From an uncultured Muribaculum sp. (GTDB taxonomy: Bacteria > Bacteroidota > Bacteroidia > Bacteroidales > Muribaculaceae), in the NCBI GenBank assembly GCA_910587665.1, contig CAJUMZ010000010.1, positions 1 through 64,000 on the forward strand: a DNA stretch of 64,000 nt, written 5' to 3'. Both the position numbers and the translations under genes were made by a program. The notes beneath the pieces are model-generated. The model did not search any database. It was given only the letters and a program-made list of their open reading frames with translations, and had not been told where the DNA came from. Below are positions 51,092-60,163 of the stretch, piece after piece. Position 1 is the stretch's first letter. Each line of letters starts with the position of its first letter.

Positions 51092-52390
51092 ATGCAAGTA
51101 CAAACTGGTAAAGGCTCCATTTCCGCGATGGTTGTCATCGCGATATGGTCATTGTCACTGGCGGTCGACCTTCCGGGTCTTGCCGTGACACCTATCGAGG
51201 GAAGTTTCAGGTCAATATTCCCTGATGTCACAGACTTCAAGATACAGCTCCTCACGGTATTGCCCAACTTGGTCATAATCCCGTTCGTGCTGTTGTCAGG
51301 AAAGCTCTCCATGACCAAGCACAAGATCGCCATCATCGGCCTTGGTATTATAATGTATCTTGCCGCCGGCATCCTGTACATGCTTTCATCCACGATGAAT
51401 GAGCTTATCATCCTCAGCTGTCTCCTTGGCGCAGGCTGCGGATTGATCCTCCCGTTCTCCACCGGTCTTATCGCCGATGTGTTTGTAGGTAAGTTCAGAA
51501 TGAAGCAGATGGGTATTATCTCCGCCATAGGCAATGTCGCCCTTGTGTGCGCGACATTTGTCGTCGGTTGGTTTAACATCAAGGAAAACTGGCATCTGCC
51601 GTTCCTGGTCTACCTTATCCCTGCCGTTTCACTCGTGCTCCTGCCCTTCTTGAAAAAGATACCGCAGGCTGACTATGACAACCCCGACGTGAAAGCCGCC
51701 GACGCCGCACAGGCACAGAAGACCGTGACCGCCACCGTCACCACCGTAGACGCCGACGGATTCTCCACCTCCGGACAGGCTGTGGAGAGAGGATTCTACC
51801 TCGGGCGTACCATATGGCTGCTTCTCGCCTACTTCTTCTTCGTCTTCGCTACATCAATCCCCGCCTACTACCTGCCTAACCTGATGCCGGTCTACGGCAT
51901 GTCATCAGGCGAAGTGTCGACAGTGACATCAATATTCTATCTGGCAATGTTTGTGATCGGGCTTATGCTGACCCCGGTGCTCCGTGCATTCCGCAAGGCT
52001 TCATTTATCGCCTGTATCGCGGCGTTGCTTATCGGGTTTGCGATGCTTGTATTCACCAAGAGCATGGTGATGTTTGTTATCGCGATGATCATCCTCGGTC
52101 TCGGCAACGGTGTCGCACAGCCTATATTCTACGACAAGGCCACTGAGATAGTCAACTCACAGAAGCGCGCCACCCTCGCCCTCGCATGGCTGCAGGTGGC
52201 CAACTATATCGCGATATCACTCGTGCCTGTCATCACCAACTTCTTCGGATTTATCACCCACACCGACATCAACAAGGTAGTGATATTCCCGTTCTGGATG
52301 ATATTGATCATGACGGCGATAGTAGCGGTATTCGTGGTAATACGCCGCAACCACTTCGTATTCGGAGTCCACAAACAGTATTATGAATAA
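51092..52390 (+). CDS. MFS transporter
   Basis: This 432-residue protein has about 12 hydrophobic segments. The first half has GKLSMTKHK in the loop 2-3 region and the central loop is long and charged (about 190-230). Position between glutaminase and asparaginase suggests transport of glutamine, asparagine, aspartate, glutamate or a related compound; this is inference from context. No family-specific substrate motif was recognised. Confidence 0.8.
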   Translation: MQVQTGKGSISAMVVIAIWSLSLAVDLPGLAVTPIEGSFRSIFPDVTDFKIQLLTVLPNLVIIPFVLLSGKLSMTKHKIAIIGLGIIMYLAAGILYMLSSTMNELIILSCLLGAGCGLILPFSTGLIADVFVGKFRMKQMGIISAIGNVALVCATFVVGWFNIKENWHLPFLVYLIPAVSLVLLPFLKKIPQADYDNPDVKAADAAQAQKTVTATVTTVDADGFSTSGQAVERGFYLGRTIWLLLAYFFFVFATSIPAYYLPNLMPVYGMSSGEVSTVTSIFYLAMFVIGLMLTPVLRAFRKASFIACIAALLIGFAMLVFTKSMVMFVIAMIILGLGNGVAQPIFYDKATEIVNSQKRATLALAWLQVANYIAISLVPVITNFFGFITHTDINKVVIFPFWMILIMTAIVAVFVVIRRNHFVFGVHKQYYE

Positions 52391-52420
52391 AAAAACACAC
52401 ATATATTATTAAATACAACT

Positions 52421-53449
52421 ATGGCAAAACCAAAAATTTTCATCGTCTATACCGGTGGCACCATCGGCATGGTCGAGACAGCCGACGGGCTGCAGCCGTT
52501 CAACTTCAATCACCTCATGGACAATGTGCCCAAAATCGGGCAGTTAGGATATGAAATAGGCAACTACCAGTTCCCGCAGCCGATCGACTCCAGCAACATG
52601 AACCCGCAGTATTACAACCAGATTGTCAAGGCAATCGCCGACAATTACGACGATTATGACGGATTTGTAGTGCTGCACGGCACCGACACGATGGCATATA
52701 CGGCGACAGCCTTGTCATTCATGCTCCAGAATCTACGCAAGCCGGTGGTAGTCACCGGATCACAGCTCCCGATCGGCGACACACGCGAAGACGGCACCGA
52801 AAACCTCATCTCAGCCCTGCAGGTAGCAGCCGCAAAGGATGGAAACGGCGACCCGATGCTACAGGAAGTGGTGATCTCCTTCCAGGACTACGTCATAAGG
52901 GGCAACCGCTCGACCAAGTTCACATCCACCGGATTTGACGCCTTCAAGAGCTTCAATTACCCCAACCTTGGCACAATCGACCTCCATATCGACTTCAACA
53001 AGCCGTTCCTCTTCCGCCCGCAGGTCAACGAGCCTCTTGAGCCGATGATGACGATGGATCCGTCGGTACTCGTACTCTTCCTGTTCCCGGGCATCACCGA
53101 GGCATCGGTAAAGGCACAGCTTGCCACTCCCGGCATCAAGGCGGTGGTGATGAGGACATTCGGAGCCGGAAACGCCCCGACTGAGAAATGGTTCCTTGAC
53201 GCAATCGGCGACGCCGTGAAGCGCGGCCTTATCGTGCTTAACATCACCCAGTGTGCCAACGGCGGCGACGAGCAGAAGCGTTATTACACCGGCGACATGC
53301 TCGCACAGGCCGGCGTAATATCGGGCTACGACATGACCTGCGAGGCAGGCGTCATGAAGCTGATGTATCTCCTTGGCAAGGGATTGTCAACCGATCAGGT
53401 AAAACAATACCTCGGAGTGCCAATGGTCGGTGAAATGACCGTAGAATAG
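52421..53449 (+). CDS. ansA: Type I L-asparaginase
   Basis: This 342-residue protein has both catalytic Thr motifs: YTGGTIGM (Thr14 region) and HGTDTMAYTA (about residue 85), the second with the Asp-Thr-Asp-type block. VVTGSQLPIGDTREDG follows. Type I enzymes act in the cytoplasm, converting asparagine to aspartate and ammonia; there is no signal peptide. Last gene of the operon before a strong terminator. Confidence 0.93.
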   Translation: MAKPKIFIVYTGGTIGMVETADGLQPFNFNHLMDNVPKIGQLGYEIGNYQFPQPIDSSNMNPQYYNQIVKAIADNYDDYDGFVVLHGTDTMAYTATALSFMLQNLRKPVVVTGSQLPIGDTREDGTENLISALQVAAAKDGNGDPMLQEVVISFQDYVIRGNRSTKFTSTGFDAFKSFNYPNLGTIDLHIDFNKPFLFRPQVNEPLEPMMTMDPSVLVLFLFPGITEASVKAQLATPGIKAVVMRTFGAGNAPTEKWFLDAIGDAVKRGLIVLNITQCANGGDEQKRYYTGDMLAQAGVISGYDMTCEAGVMKLMYLLGKGLSTDQVKQYLGVPMVGEMTVE

Positions 53450-53478
53450 CCGCAATACTCTCCGCTCAACGGATTCAA

Positions 53479-53516
53479 GAGGGACTGTATCCATAGCGAT
53501 ACAGTCCCTCTTCTGT
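53479..53516 (+). terminator. Terminator of the glutaminase-asparaginase operon
   Basis: GAGGGACTGTAT (53479-53490) and ATACAGTCCCTC (53499-53510) form a perfect 12-bp stem with an eight-base loop, followed by TTCTGTT. It lies 29 bases after the asparaginase stop. Confidence 0.85.
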
Positions 53517-53554
53517 TAAAATAATTGACTCTTTCAAAAATAAAAGTACAATTA

Positions 53555-53586
53555 TTTGGTAAAATAATATCAATATCCTATCTTTG
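53555..53586 (+). promoter_or_regulatory. Promoter of the fimbrial operon
   Basis: TTTG (53555-53558), 20 bases and TATCTTTG (53579-53586) fit the consensus exactly. The leader to the first gene is about 125 bases and contains ATCTCC/GGAGAT (53602-53607 and 53614-53619). Confidence 0.7.
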
Positions 53587-53719
53587 CGGCAAGATAGTTG
53601 GATCTCCCTTGGAGGAGATGTTTTATAGCGAATCATTTTATACATAAATACCACATGAGACTATTGTGTACGAAGTGATTGTTTTTTTAGAAAAGCGATA
53701 TAATTAACCTGATTTGACA

Positions 53720-54298
53720 GTGAAATATAGATTTGTCTTATTATCTCTAATGCTATTGGCTGCTTATAGCGTAAAAAGCCAGAACATAGCAATCAAGAGC
53801 AACCTGCTCTATGATGCCGTTGCCGTAGCCAATCTTGGCGTCGAGGTGCCTCTTGCGCCCCGGTGGTCAATTGACGCGTCGGCCAACCTCAACGCCTGGA
53901 CCATCAACGGACACAAATGGAAACATTGGCTCGTGCAGCCCGAGGCCCGCTATTGGCTCTGCGACCGCATGCAGGGACATTTCTTCGGAGCGCATGCCAT
54001 CGTAGGGCAATATAATGTGGGCAATCTCCACAATCACGTAAAGTTTCTCGGTACCGATTTCAGTGTGCTCTCCCGGCAACGCTACCAGGGATGGATGGCG
54101 GGCGCAGGCATCGCCTACGGCTACTCCTGGATCCTGGCAAAACACTGGAACATCGAGGCCGAGCTGGGACTTGGATGGATCTACACCCGCTCCGACGTAT
54201 ATCCCTGCGCCGAGTGCGGCACCAAGATCGCCGAGGGCAAGGTCCATAATTATGTAGGGCCCACCAAGGCGGCCGTAAGCCTTATCTACCTTTTCTGA
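53720..54298 (+). CDS. DUF3575 family outer-membrane beta-barrel protein of the fimbrial locus
   Basis: No ATG starts this gene: either TTG 53714 or GTG 53720 is used; GTG gives MKYRFVLLSLMLLA, a normal signal peptide (192 residues). The mature protein has alternating strands (IKSNLLYDAVAVANLGVEVPLAPRWSID, GWMAGAGIAYGYSW, GLGWIYTRSDVY) and ends in LIYLF, as DUF3575 barrels do. It stands first in fimbrial operons before a DUF3868 protein and Mfa-type pilins, but its role is not known. A consensus promoter lies upstream. Confidence 0.85.
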   Translation: MKYRFVLLSLMLLAAYSVKSQNIAIKSNLLYDAVAVANLGVEVPLAPRWSIDASANLNAWTINGHKWKHWLVQPEARYWLCDRMQGHFFGAHAIVGQYNVGNLHNHVKFLGTDFSVLSRQRYQGWMAGAGIAYGYSWILAKHWNIEAELGLGWIYTRSDVYPCAECGTKIAEGKVHNYVGPTKAAVSLIYLF

Positions 54299-54333
54299 GC
54301 CACATTTTTAGATCAATCTTACCGAAAACTATA

Positions 54334-55916
54334 ATGAAAAAGATATTTTGCATAGGTGCGCTCTGCGGAGCAGCCCTGTTTACCGCAGCCGCCACGACAT
54401 CCATTGATGTCAGGACAGGCGAAGCCCCGGCAAATGGGGGGGTAATTTCCTAACTATCAACCCAATAGACATTGCGCACACCGACACCAACCTCTTCGTG
54501 TTGCTGGATGTCGATGCACAGGGACTCCGATTGAAGTCCAACCGTGAGGTCACCCTCACCCCGATGCTCGTAAGCGACAACGCCGCCGACACCGTAAGGC
54601 TCAAATCATTCACTATCGCAGGCCGCAACCGCTATTACCACGGAATCCGCAACACACCGCCCTCACCTATATTTCTCCGCGCCGGAGAGATCGACAAGAC
54701 GATAAACTACCGCGACGACACCCCGTGGCGCGACTGGATGTCGACAGCGCGCCTCGTCATCGACACCCGCGAGGGAGGATGCTGCAACGTGACCGAGGCA
54801 GAGGATGCCATACCCGTGGCACAGCTCGACTTCGAGCCCAAGACATTCGCACCCGAATATCTCTACATCTCGCCCAAGGCAGAGGCTGTCAAGACCCGCG
54901 CGCTCAAGGCAAGCGCCTATATCGACTTCCCCGTCAACAAGACTGTCATCTATCCCGATTACCGACGTAATCCCGCCGAGCTGGCAAAGATACGCGCCAC
55001 TATCGACTCCGTGCGCTCCGACAAGGATATCACAATCACCTCACTCCATATAAAAGGATATGCCTCCCCCGAAGGCGCCTATGCCGCCAACGCCCGCCTT
55101 GCCGAAGGCCGCACCGAGGCTCTGCGCCGCTACGTGCAGCAGCTTTACAGCTTCCCCGCCGGGCTTATCACCACGTCATTTGAGCCGGAAGACTGGGAAG
55201 GGCTGCGCTCACGCATAGCCGCCGACCCTGCCATCGACCACCGCGACGAGCTGCTCGCCATAATAGACGATCCCGCCTACCGCGACAACCCCGACGGCCG
55301 CGACTGGAAGCTCCGCTCCACCTACCCCGCCACAGGCAAGATGCTGCTTGCCGAGGTGTATCCCGCTCTCCGTCACTCCGACTATGCGATAGACTACACC
55401 GTGCGCTCCTACACCTCCCCCGAGGAGATAATCGAGGTGATGCGCACCTCGCCGCAGAAGCTGTCGCTTCAGGAGCTATACGTAGCCGCTCTGTCGCAGG
55501 AGCCCGGAAGCGACCTCTACAACGAGGCGTTTGAGATCGCCGTAAGGATGTATCCCGACGACCCTACCGCCAACCTTAACGCCGCCTGCTCAGCCATGCA
55601 GCGCAACGACCTCCGCAGCGCCGCCCGCTACCTTGACAAGGCAGGCGACACCCCCGAAGCCCGCTATGCCCGCGCCATCTACACCGCCCTATCCGGCGAC
55701 CGCGCAGCAGCCGCCACGATGCTCAAGGAAGGCGACGCAACCCCGCAGGCTGCCGACGCAGCCCGTCAGCTCGACACACTCATCAACTCCGACGGCCGCC
55801 ACTTCCGCCTCCTCACCCCCGACGACACCGCAATCCCCGACACCCCTGTAGGGGCGACCGGAAGGTCGACCGCCAATGAGCCCAATGAGCCGAATGGGTG
55901 CAATAACCCCCATTAG
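54334..55916 (+). CDS. DUF3868 family OmpA-like fimbrial-locus protein, frameshifted at a G7 tract
   Basis: A frame starts at ATG 54334 with signal peptide MKKIFCIGALCGAALFTAAA but ends at 54459. One extra G in the seven-G run (54436-54442) would continue it as ANGGGNFLTINPIDIAHTDTN into the frame that runs to 55916 (about 527 residues). The body has a DUF3868 N-terminal part, an OmpA-type segment with KGYASPEG and NARLAEGRTEALRRYVQ (about residues 240-275), and C-terminal TPR helices. DUF3868 proteins accompany type V fimbriae. The break may be phase variation, decay or a sequencing error. Alone, the downstream frame (from GTG 54498) lacks a signal peptide. Confidence 0.8.
54436..54442 (+). 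repeat. Homopolymer G7 at the DUF3868 frameshift
   Basis: Seven consecutive G residues lie in the early coding region. Changing the run by one base (8, or 5) restores the reading frame. Slipped-strand variation or base-calling error can alter such tracts. Confidence 0.85.
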
Positions 55917-55925
55917 TCCCATTGG
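55842..55925 (+). repeat. Palindromic repeat-like element in the DUF3868 3' end
   Basis: CCCCTGTAGGGG (55843-55854), CGACCGGAAGGTCG and then CCAATGAG-type and CCCATTGG-type copies in inverse order form several short palindromes. The last 30 or so codons of the DUF3868 gene run through them, giving the odd tail NEPNEPNG. Similar GGGGCGACC elements are known as dispersed repeats in related genomes; that is recalled, not tested here. Confidence 0.45.
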
Positions 55926-55974
55926 TCCCAAAATCACAATAAATCAATAATCACCAACAATAATAATTAATGCA

Positions 55975-57933
55975 ATGAAAAAATTTAACAAATTCCTCAT
56001 CCCGGCACTCGCCCTCGGCCTATTCGCCGCCTGCTCGGATGACAAAATGGACAACCCCGCCACCCCGGAGGACAACACCAACGTTGACCGTGTCCAATAC
56101 CTGAATATCTCAATTAGCGGTGATCCGGCATTATTCGGTCGCGCTGAAGGTGATACAGAAGAACCAATTTTTGATCACGGACAGGGTGATGAAGTTGAAG
56201 TCAATACAATTTATCTGGCTTTTTATGACGAAGCCGGCGCGCTTGTTACAACAATAGGACCCAAAGAGCCTAAGGATTTCACTACAGACAATAATCCAAC
56301 CAACGCAGTGGACAAACTTATGACAGCAACGGTTGAAGTTGAAATTCAAAAAGGACAAAATACACCGGCTTATGTGATGTGTTATCTCAATCCAATTCAA
56401 GTCGGAGCTGGCTCAACTGATGCAGCGTTAGCATCAAAAACCATCGGTGACATAAAAAAAATTACACGCCAGCAACCTTATAAAGTCACTTCCGACAAAA
56501 AATTGCTTTTTGGCATGTCAAACTCCGTTTATTATGACAATAACGGGGAATTGGTCAGGGCAACAAAAATCCCCGAAGGTGCTTTAAAATCAAAAGCTGA
56601 GGATATAGACGATGATACCCCTACCGTTGATATCTATGTCGAGCGTTATGCTGCAAGAGTAAAAGTTGATTATGCTTCTGCAACAAAATCAGAGACCACT
56701 CTTGAAAATAACAATAAATATTCTTTCTCATATGAAGTAGAAAACTGGAGCCTCAATGCACGCGAACAAGACTTTTTCGTATCCAAGAGTTTTACCAAAA
56801 CAGCTGATGGAAACGGTGTAGGTCCCATGGGTGCAGAAAACGCAACATATACCGATCTCACGACCTCAGGCTCTTCTTTAGGCAATTGGTGGAATGATCC
56901 GACTTTCTTCCGCTCATACTGGGCACGTTCATGCGCATATTTTATTACTGATTTCCCCAATATATCAGATGATGTAACTGTAGATGAATCAACCGGCAAA
57001 ACCACTAATTTCAAGCTCAACTACTACTCATATAACCAAATAATTGCCGGATCCTCAAATATACAAGGGAAACCATTGACATCAGGTTCAACAATATACG
57101 CTATTGAAAACACTATCGGACCGAATGCACTCGCCCAGGCAACAAATACACTTGCGGCATTATCATCCGTAGTAATCGTAGGTAAATATACCCTCAAGAA
57201 TAATAATGAAGCCTATGAGGGCAATCCGGATTTCTTTGTAAGAGACAATAATGTATATTTTGATATAAACTATAACAATAAAAAAGACGGGGATCTCACA
57301 ATAGCTGAAGGTTTATTTGGTAGCATTAATGGAGGAGCTAACCAAAACACAATATTATATATAACTACCACAGACACCGAAGGCAAAGACGTAAAAAAAT
57401 TAGTTGATGGCTCTGAGTCAACCCTGAAAGATAAATTCGTCATTTATCATCCTTTTGGAGAAATAGAAAACAGCGTCACAATCAAGATTAAAGATGACTT
57501 GACAGATGATCAGGTAAAAACTTTGAGATTGTCTTATGCAAAATCGGGAGTCGAGACTCCGATTGAAACAGTTGCAGAATTAAAAGAAATGAACCAACTG
57601 CTTCGATACAATATAGGCACAATGGATGCTTATAAGGGCGGAAAAGCATTCTTCTGCATTCCCATCCATCATTTAGGTTGGACAAAGAACGGAACAAACC
57701 CAAATGCAACAGGTACTATTGATTGGACAAAAGTCCGTGAAGGAGACTTCGGTATAGTTCGTAACCACTCTTACTCTATCGAAATTTCTTCAATCGGAGA
57801 TAATCTTGGCTCCGGCATTTGGGATCCGAGTAAACCGATAGTACCGGAAAAGACCAAGTCAACCTTCCATGGGGAATATAACATCCGCATGAATGCATGG
57901 AAAGTTGTACCCAAGCAGACTGTAAAGCTCTGA
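55975..57933 (+). CDS. Mfa1/FimA-type major fimbrial (shaft) subunit
   Basis: This 652-residue lipoprotein has a lipobox FAAC followed by SDDKMDN. The type V pilin N-terminal domain begins after a putative cleavage site near FGRAEGD (about residue 55): VEVNTIYLAFYDEAGALV and TATVEVEIQKGQNTPAYVMCYLN. The C-terminal domain ends VPEKTKSTFHGEYNIRMNAWKVVP. This is the Mfa1 layout, in which Arg-specific cleavage frees a groove for strand exchange during polymerisation. From about 56100 the coding sequence is clearly AT-richer than its flanks. It follows the DUF3868 gene by 58 bases. Confidence 0.85.
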   Translation: MKKFNKFLIPALALGLFAACSDDKMDNPATPEDNTNVDRVQYLNISISGDPALFGRAEGDTEEPIFDHGQGDEVEVNTIYLAFYDEAGALVTTIGPKEPKDFTTDNNPTNAVDKLMTATVEVEIQKGQNTPAYVMCYLNPIQVGAGSTDAALASKTIGDIKKITRQQPYKVTSDKKLLFGMSNSVYYDNNGELVRATKIPEGALKSKAEDIDDDTPTVDIYVERYAARVKVDYASATKSETTLENNNKYSFSYEVENWSLNAREQDFFVSKSFTKTADGNGVGPMGAENATYTDLTTSGSSLGNWWNDPTFFRSYWARSCAYFITDFPNISDDVTVDESTGKTTNFKLNYYSYNQIIAGSSNIQGKPLTSGSTIYAIENTIGPNALAQATNTLAALSSVVIVGKYTLKNNNEAYEGNPDFFVRDNNVYFDINYNNKKDGDLTIAEGLFGSINGGANQNTILYITTTDTEGKDVKKLVDGSESTLKDKFVIYHPFGEIENSVTIKIKDDLTDDQVKTLRLSYAKSGVETPIETVAELKEMNQLLRYNIGTMDAYKGGKAFFCIPIHHLGWTKNGTNPNATGTIDWTKVREGDFGIVRNHSYSIEISSIGDNLGSGIWDPSKPIVPEKTKSTFHGEYNIRMNAWKVVPKQTVKL

Positions 57934-57981
57934 CGACCGGATACAGCAATTGACCACTACGGGGTATGGTCCCGGTTTAGG

Positions 57982-58007
57982 GCGGGCGGCTTTGACCGGC
58001 TTCCCGC
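57982..58007 (+). promoter_or_regulatory. Intercistronic hairpin after the shaft gene
   Basis: GCGGG (57982-57986) pairs with CCCGC (58003-58007), with a smaller inner GG/CC pair. An A-run rather than a T-run follows, so it is not a standard terminator. It could limit 3' decay of the shaft message or reduce expression of the downstream genes. Confidence 0.35.
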
Positions 58008-58037
58008 TCACAAAAAAATTGACAACAACTGACAATC

Positions 58038-59078
58038 ATGATGAATAAATTACATAGACAAGTCGCCGCAATGCTCGTCATGGCCATAGCACTGCTCCCG
58101 GCGGGAGGTTGCGCCCTCATCAACGAGGATCTCGACCCCTGTACCGTCGAGTATAAGGTAGGCTTCGTCTTTGAGCGCAACATGCTCTACGTCGACGCGT
58201 TTCACACTCAGGTAAGGTCGGTGTCGCTATTTGCCTTTGACAGCGACGGCAATCTTGCATGGCAGGGACATGAATCGGGCGACGCCCTCGCCACTCCCGG
58301 CTATACCATGACCCTGCCCCTTGAGCCGGGCATCTACGACCTCATAGCATGGTGCGGACTCAACGAGGGCGACGCGTTTACCCTCGCCGCGTCGCAGCCA
58401 CGCACCAAGGATGACCTCGCGTGCTCCATACGCAAGCTCACCGACAGTCGCGGCGACTATGTTGAGGGCAATCTCAACGACCTCTACCACGGTCAGCTTG
58501 ACGCCGTCAGCATCGAGCGCGGCGACGGAAACATCAGCCGTCAGGTCAACATCAGCCTCACCAAAAACACCAACCGTATACACGTACTCCTCCACAATAT
58601 AGACGGCTCAACCATGGGCGAGGATGACTTCACCGTCACAGTCGAGGCGGCCAACGGCCTTATGCATCATGACAACTCGATACTCCCCGACGATGGTTTC
58701 GAGTATCGCCACTACCGCAAGCGCGCCGCCACCGTAGGCGCACCCACAGGCAATGGTCGCCCCGGCGAGACCATCACCACTTACTCCACCCATATCTCCG
58801 ACATCGCCGTGGCGCGCCTCATGGCCGACCGCCATCCACGCCTCGTGGTGACCCGCAACGCCGACGGCACCCGTATCGTCGACCTCCCCCTCACCGACTA
58901 CCTCCTCATGGTGAAGGATGATGACGCCCGCCGCCCCATGACCCCGCAGGAATACCTTGACCGGCAGGACGAGTTCACCATCAACTTCTTCCTCACCGGC
59001 GACAACTCATGGGACCGCACCATGGCGATCTATATCAACTCATGGACAGTCGTGCCACCGCAAGACACCCAAATCTGA
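58038..59078 (+). CDS. Mfa2/FimB-type fimbrial anchor subunit
   Basis: This 346-residue lipoprotein has a signal ending LPAGGC followed by ALINEDLDPC. The N-terminal domain matches Mfa2/FimB: VEYKVGFVFERNMLYVDAFHTQVRSVSLFAFDSDGNLAWQG and LEPGIYDLIAWCGLN. The C-terminus has FTINFFLTGDNSWDRTMAIYINSWTVVPP. These proteins anchor the pilus in the outer membrane and limit its length. No RA processing motif was seen after the signal, as expected for an anchor. Confidence 0.88.
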   Translation: MMNKLHRQVAAMLVMAIALLPAGGCALINEDLDPCTVEYKVGFVFERNMLYVDAFHTQVRSVSLFAFDSDGNLAWQGHESGDALATPGYTMTLPLEPGIYDLIAWCGLNEGDAFTLAASQPRTKDDLACSIRKLTDSRGDYVEGNLNDLYHGQLDAVSIERGDGNISRQVNISLTKNTNRIHVLLHNIDGSTMGEDDFTVTVEAANGLMHHDNSILPDDGFEYRHYRKRAATVGAPTGNGRPGETITTYSTHISDIAVARLMADRHPRLVVTRNADGTRIVDLPLTDYLLMVKDDDARRPMTPQEYLDRQDEFTINFFLTGDNSWDRTMAIYINSWTVVPPQDTQI

Positions 59079-59083
59079 CCATC

Positions 59084-60163
59084 ATGACCAAGAGCCATAA
59101 TCATAACGCAACAATGAAAAGACTCCACGCCGACATATTGAGCCGCCTTGCCACGCTGCTGCTATGCTGCGCGGTGCTTGGCTCTTGCTCCGACTCGACG
59201 GCTCTCCCCGGCGACGACGATGACGCTCCGCGCGTCGTGCTGTCATTTACCATAAACACCGGTGACACTACCGGCTCACGCGCCTACGACCATACCGACG
59301 AGACCGAAGACCCCGGCAACACCATGGAGCGCATGATAGTGACCGACAACTCACGCATCTACGTGTTTAACCACAACGGCGGCTCCCTCGTCACAGCCAT
59401 CGACATGAACACCGTACACCTTACCCCCGCAGGCGACAACCGCTACCGCGTCACCATAGAGCTTGAAAAAAGCCTCTTCGGCAACGCCGACAGCCCCGTG
59501 ATTGATCTTGCCGTGGTAGCCAATCTCGCCGGGCAACCCGACGCCCCCGCCTCGCTTGAAGCCCTCGCTTCACAAAGTTACGCGTTTGCGGCACCCACTG
59601 CCGGGACAGGTATACCGATGTGGGGTTGCATGAAAGATGTCGCCCTGCGCACTTCCGCCACTTCCGGCGGCACCATCAACCTCCTGCGCGCCTATGCCAA
59701 GGTAGTCATAGAGCTTGGAGAGACAGTGCCGTCAAACTATACTGTAACGGCACAGCTCACCACCACAACCAACCGCTTCTACGCCGCCCCTTACGATGAC
59801 GAGACCCATACAATAGCCGATCCTTCCGACTATGATGACATGAAAGCCCCATTCGCGCCACGTGTCGGATCGTCAAGTATGACCATAGGCTCATACCCCG
59901 ACGATAAGCTGACATTCTATGTGCCGGAAGCGCGAGCCAATGAAGGCAACCGGCTGACACTGGATATCCTCGACGGCGAAGGCAACCCCATTGAAGGCTT
60001 CAGTGGCAGCAATATATATATCGCCTTATACTCCGACAACACGCCGGGCGAACACCTGCCTCTCCTCCGCAACCACATCTACACCTATCAACTCGACCTG
60101 ACGAGCGGCATACAGGTAAGGGTACGGAAGTGGGGTTACCATAAGATCGAGTTTGACATGTAA
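59084..60163 (+). CDS. Minor fimbrial subunit (Mfa-type, lipoprotein)
   Basis: Start ATG 59084 (359 residues), with ATG 59114 as a likely alternative because MKRLHADILSRLATLLLCC looks like the true signal; a frame open to 59009 overlaps the anchor gene and is rejected. Lipobox LGSC followed by SDST. A GSRAYDHTDE segment near the signal resembles the Arg-Ala processing site of pilins. Strands MERMIVTDNSRIYVFNHN and TIELEKSLFG, then the C-terminal HIYTYQLDLTSGIQVRVRKWG, fit a FimB/Mfa-like fold. Probably an accessory or tip-linked pilin. Ends sharing A with the next start (TAATG). Confidence 0.78.
   Translation: MTKSHNHNATMKRLHADILSRLATLLLCCAVLGSCSDSTALPGDDDDAPRVVLSFTINTGDTTGSRAYDHTDETEDPGNTMERMIVTDNSRIYVFNHNGGSLVTAIDMNTVHLTPAGDNRYRVTIELEKSLFGNADSPVIDLAVVANLAGQPDAPASLEALASQSYAFAAPTAGTGIPMWGCMKDVALRTSATSGGTINLLRAYAKVVIELGETVPSNYTVTAQLTTTTNRFYAAPYDDETHTIADPSDYDDMKAPFAPRVGSSSMTIGSYPDDKLTFYVPEARANEGNRLTLDILDGEGNPIEGFSGSNIYIALYSDNTPGEHLPLLRNHIYTYQLDLTSGIQVRVRKWGYHKIEFDM

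Noticed and set aside
53450..53719. Invertible promoter before the fimbrial operon
   Set aside because: Bacteroides surface genes often have promoters flanked by inverted repeats, but no repeat pair flanking 53555-53586 was found by eye.
59009..59083. Earlier start for the minor pilin
   Set aside because: The stretch overlaps the anchor gene and precedes a clear lipoprotein signal, so it is probably not translated.
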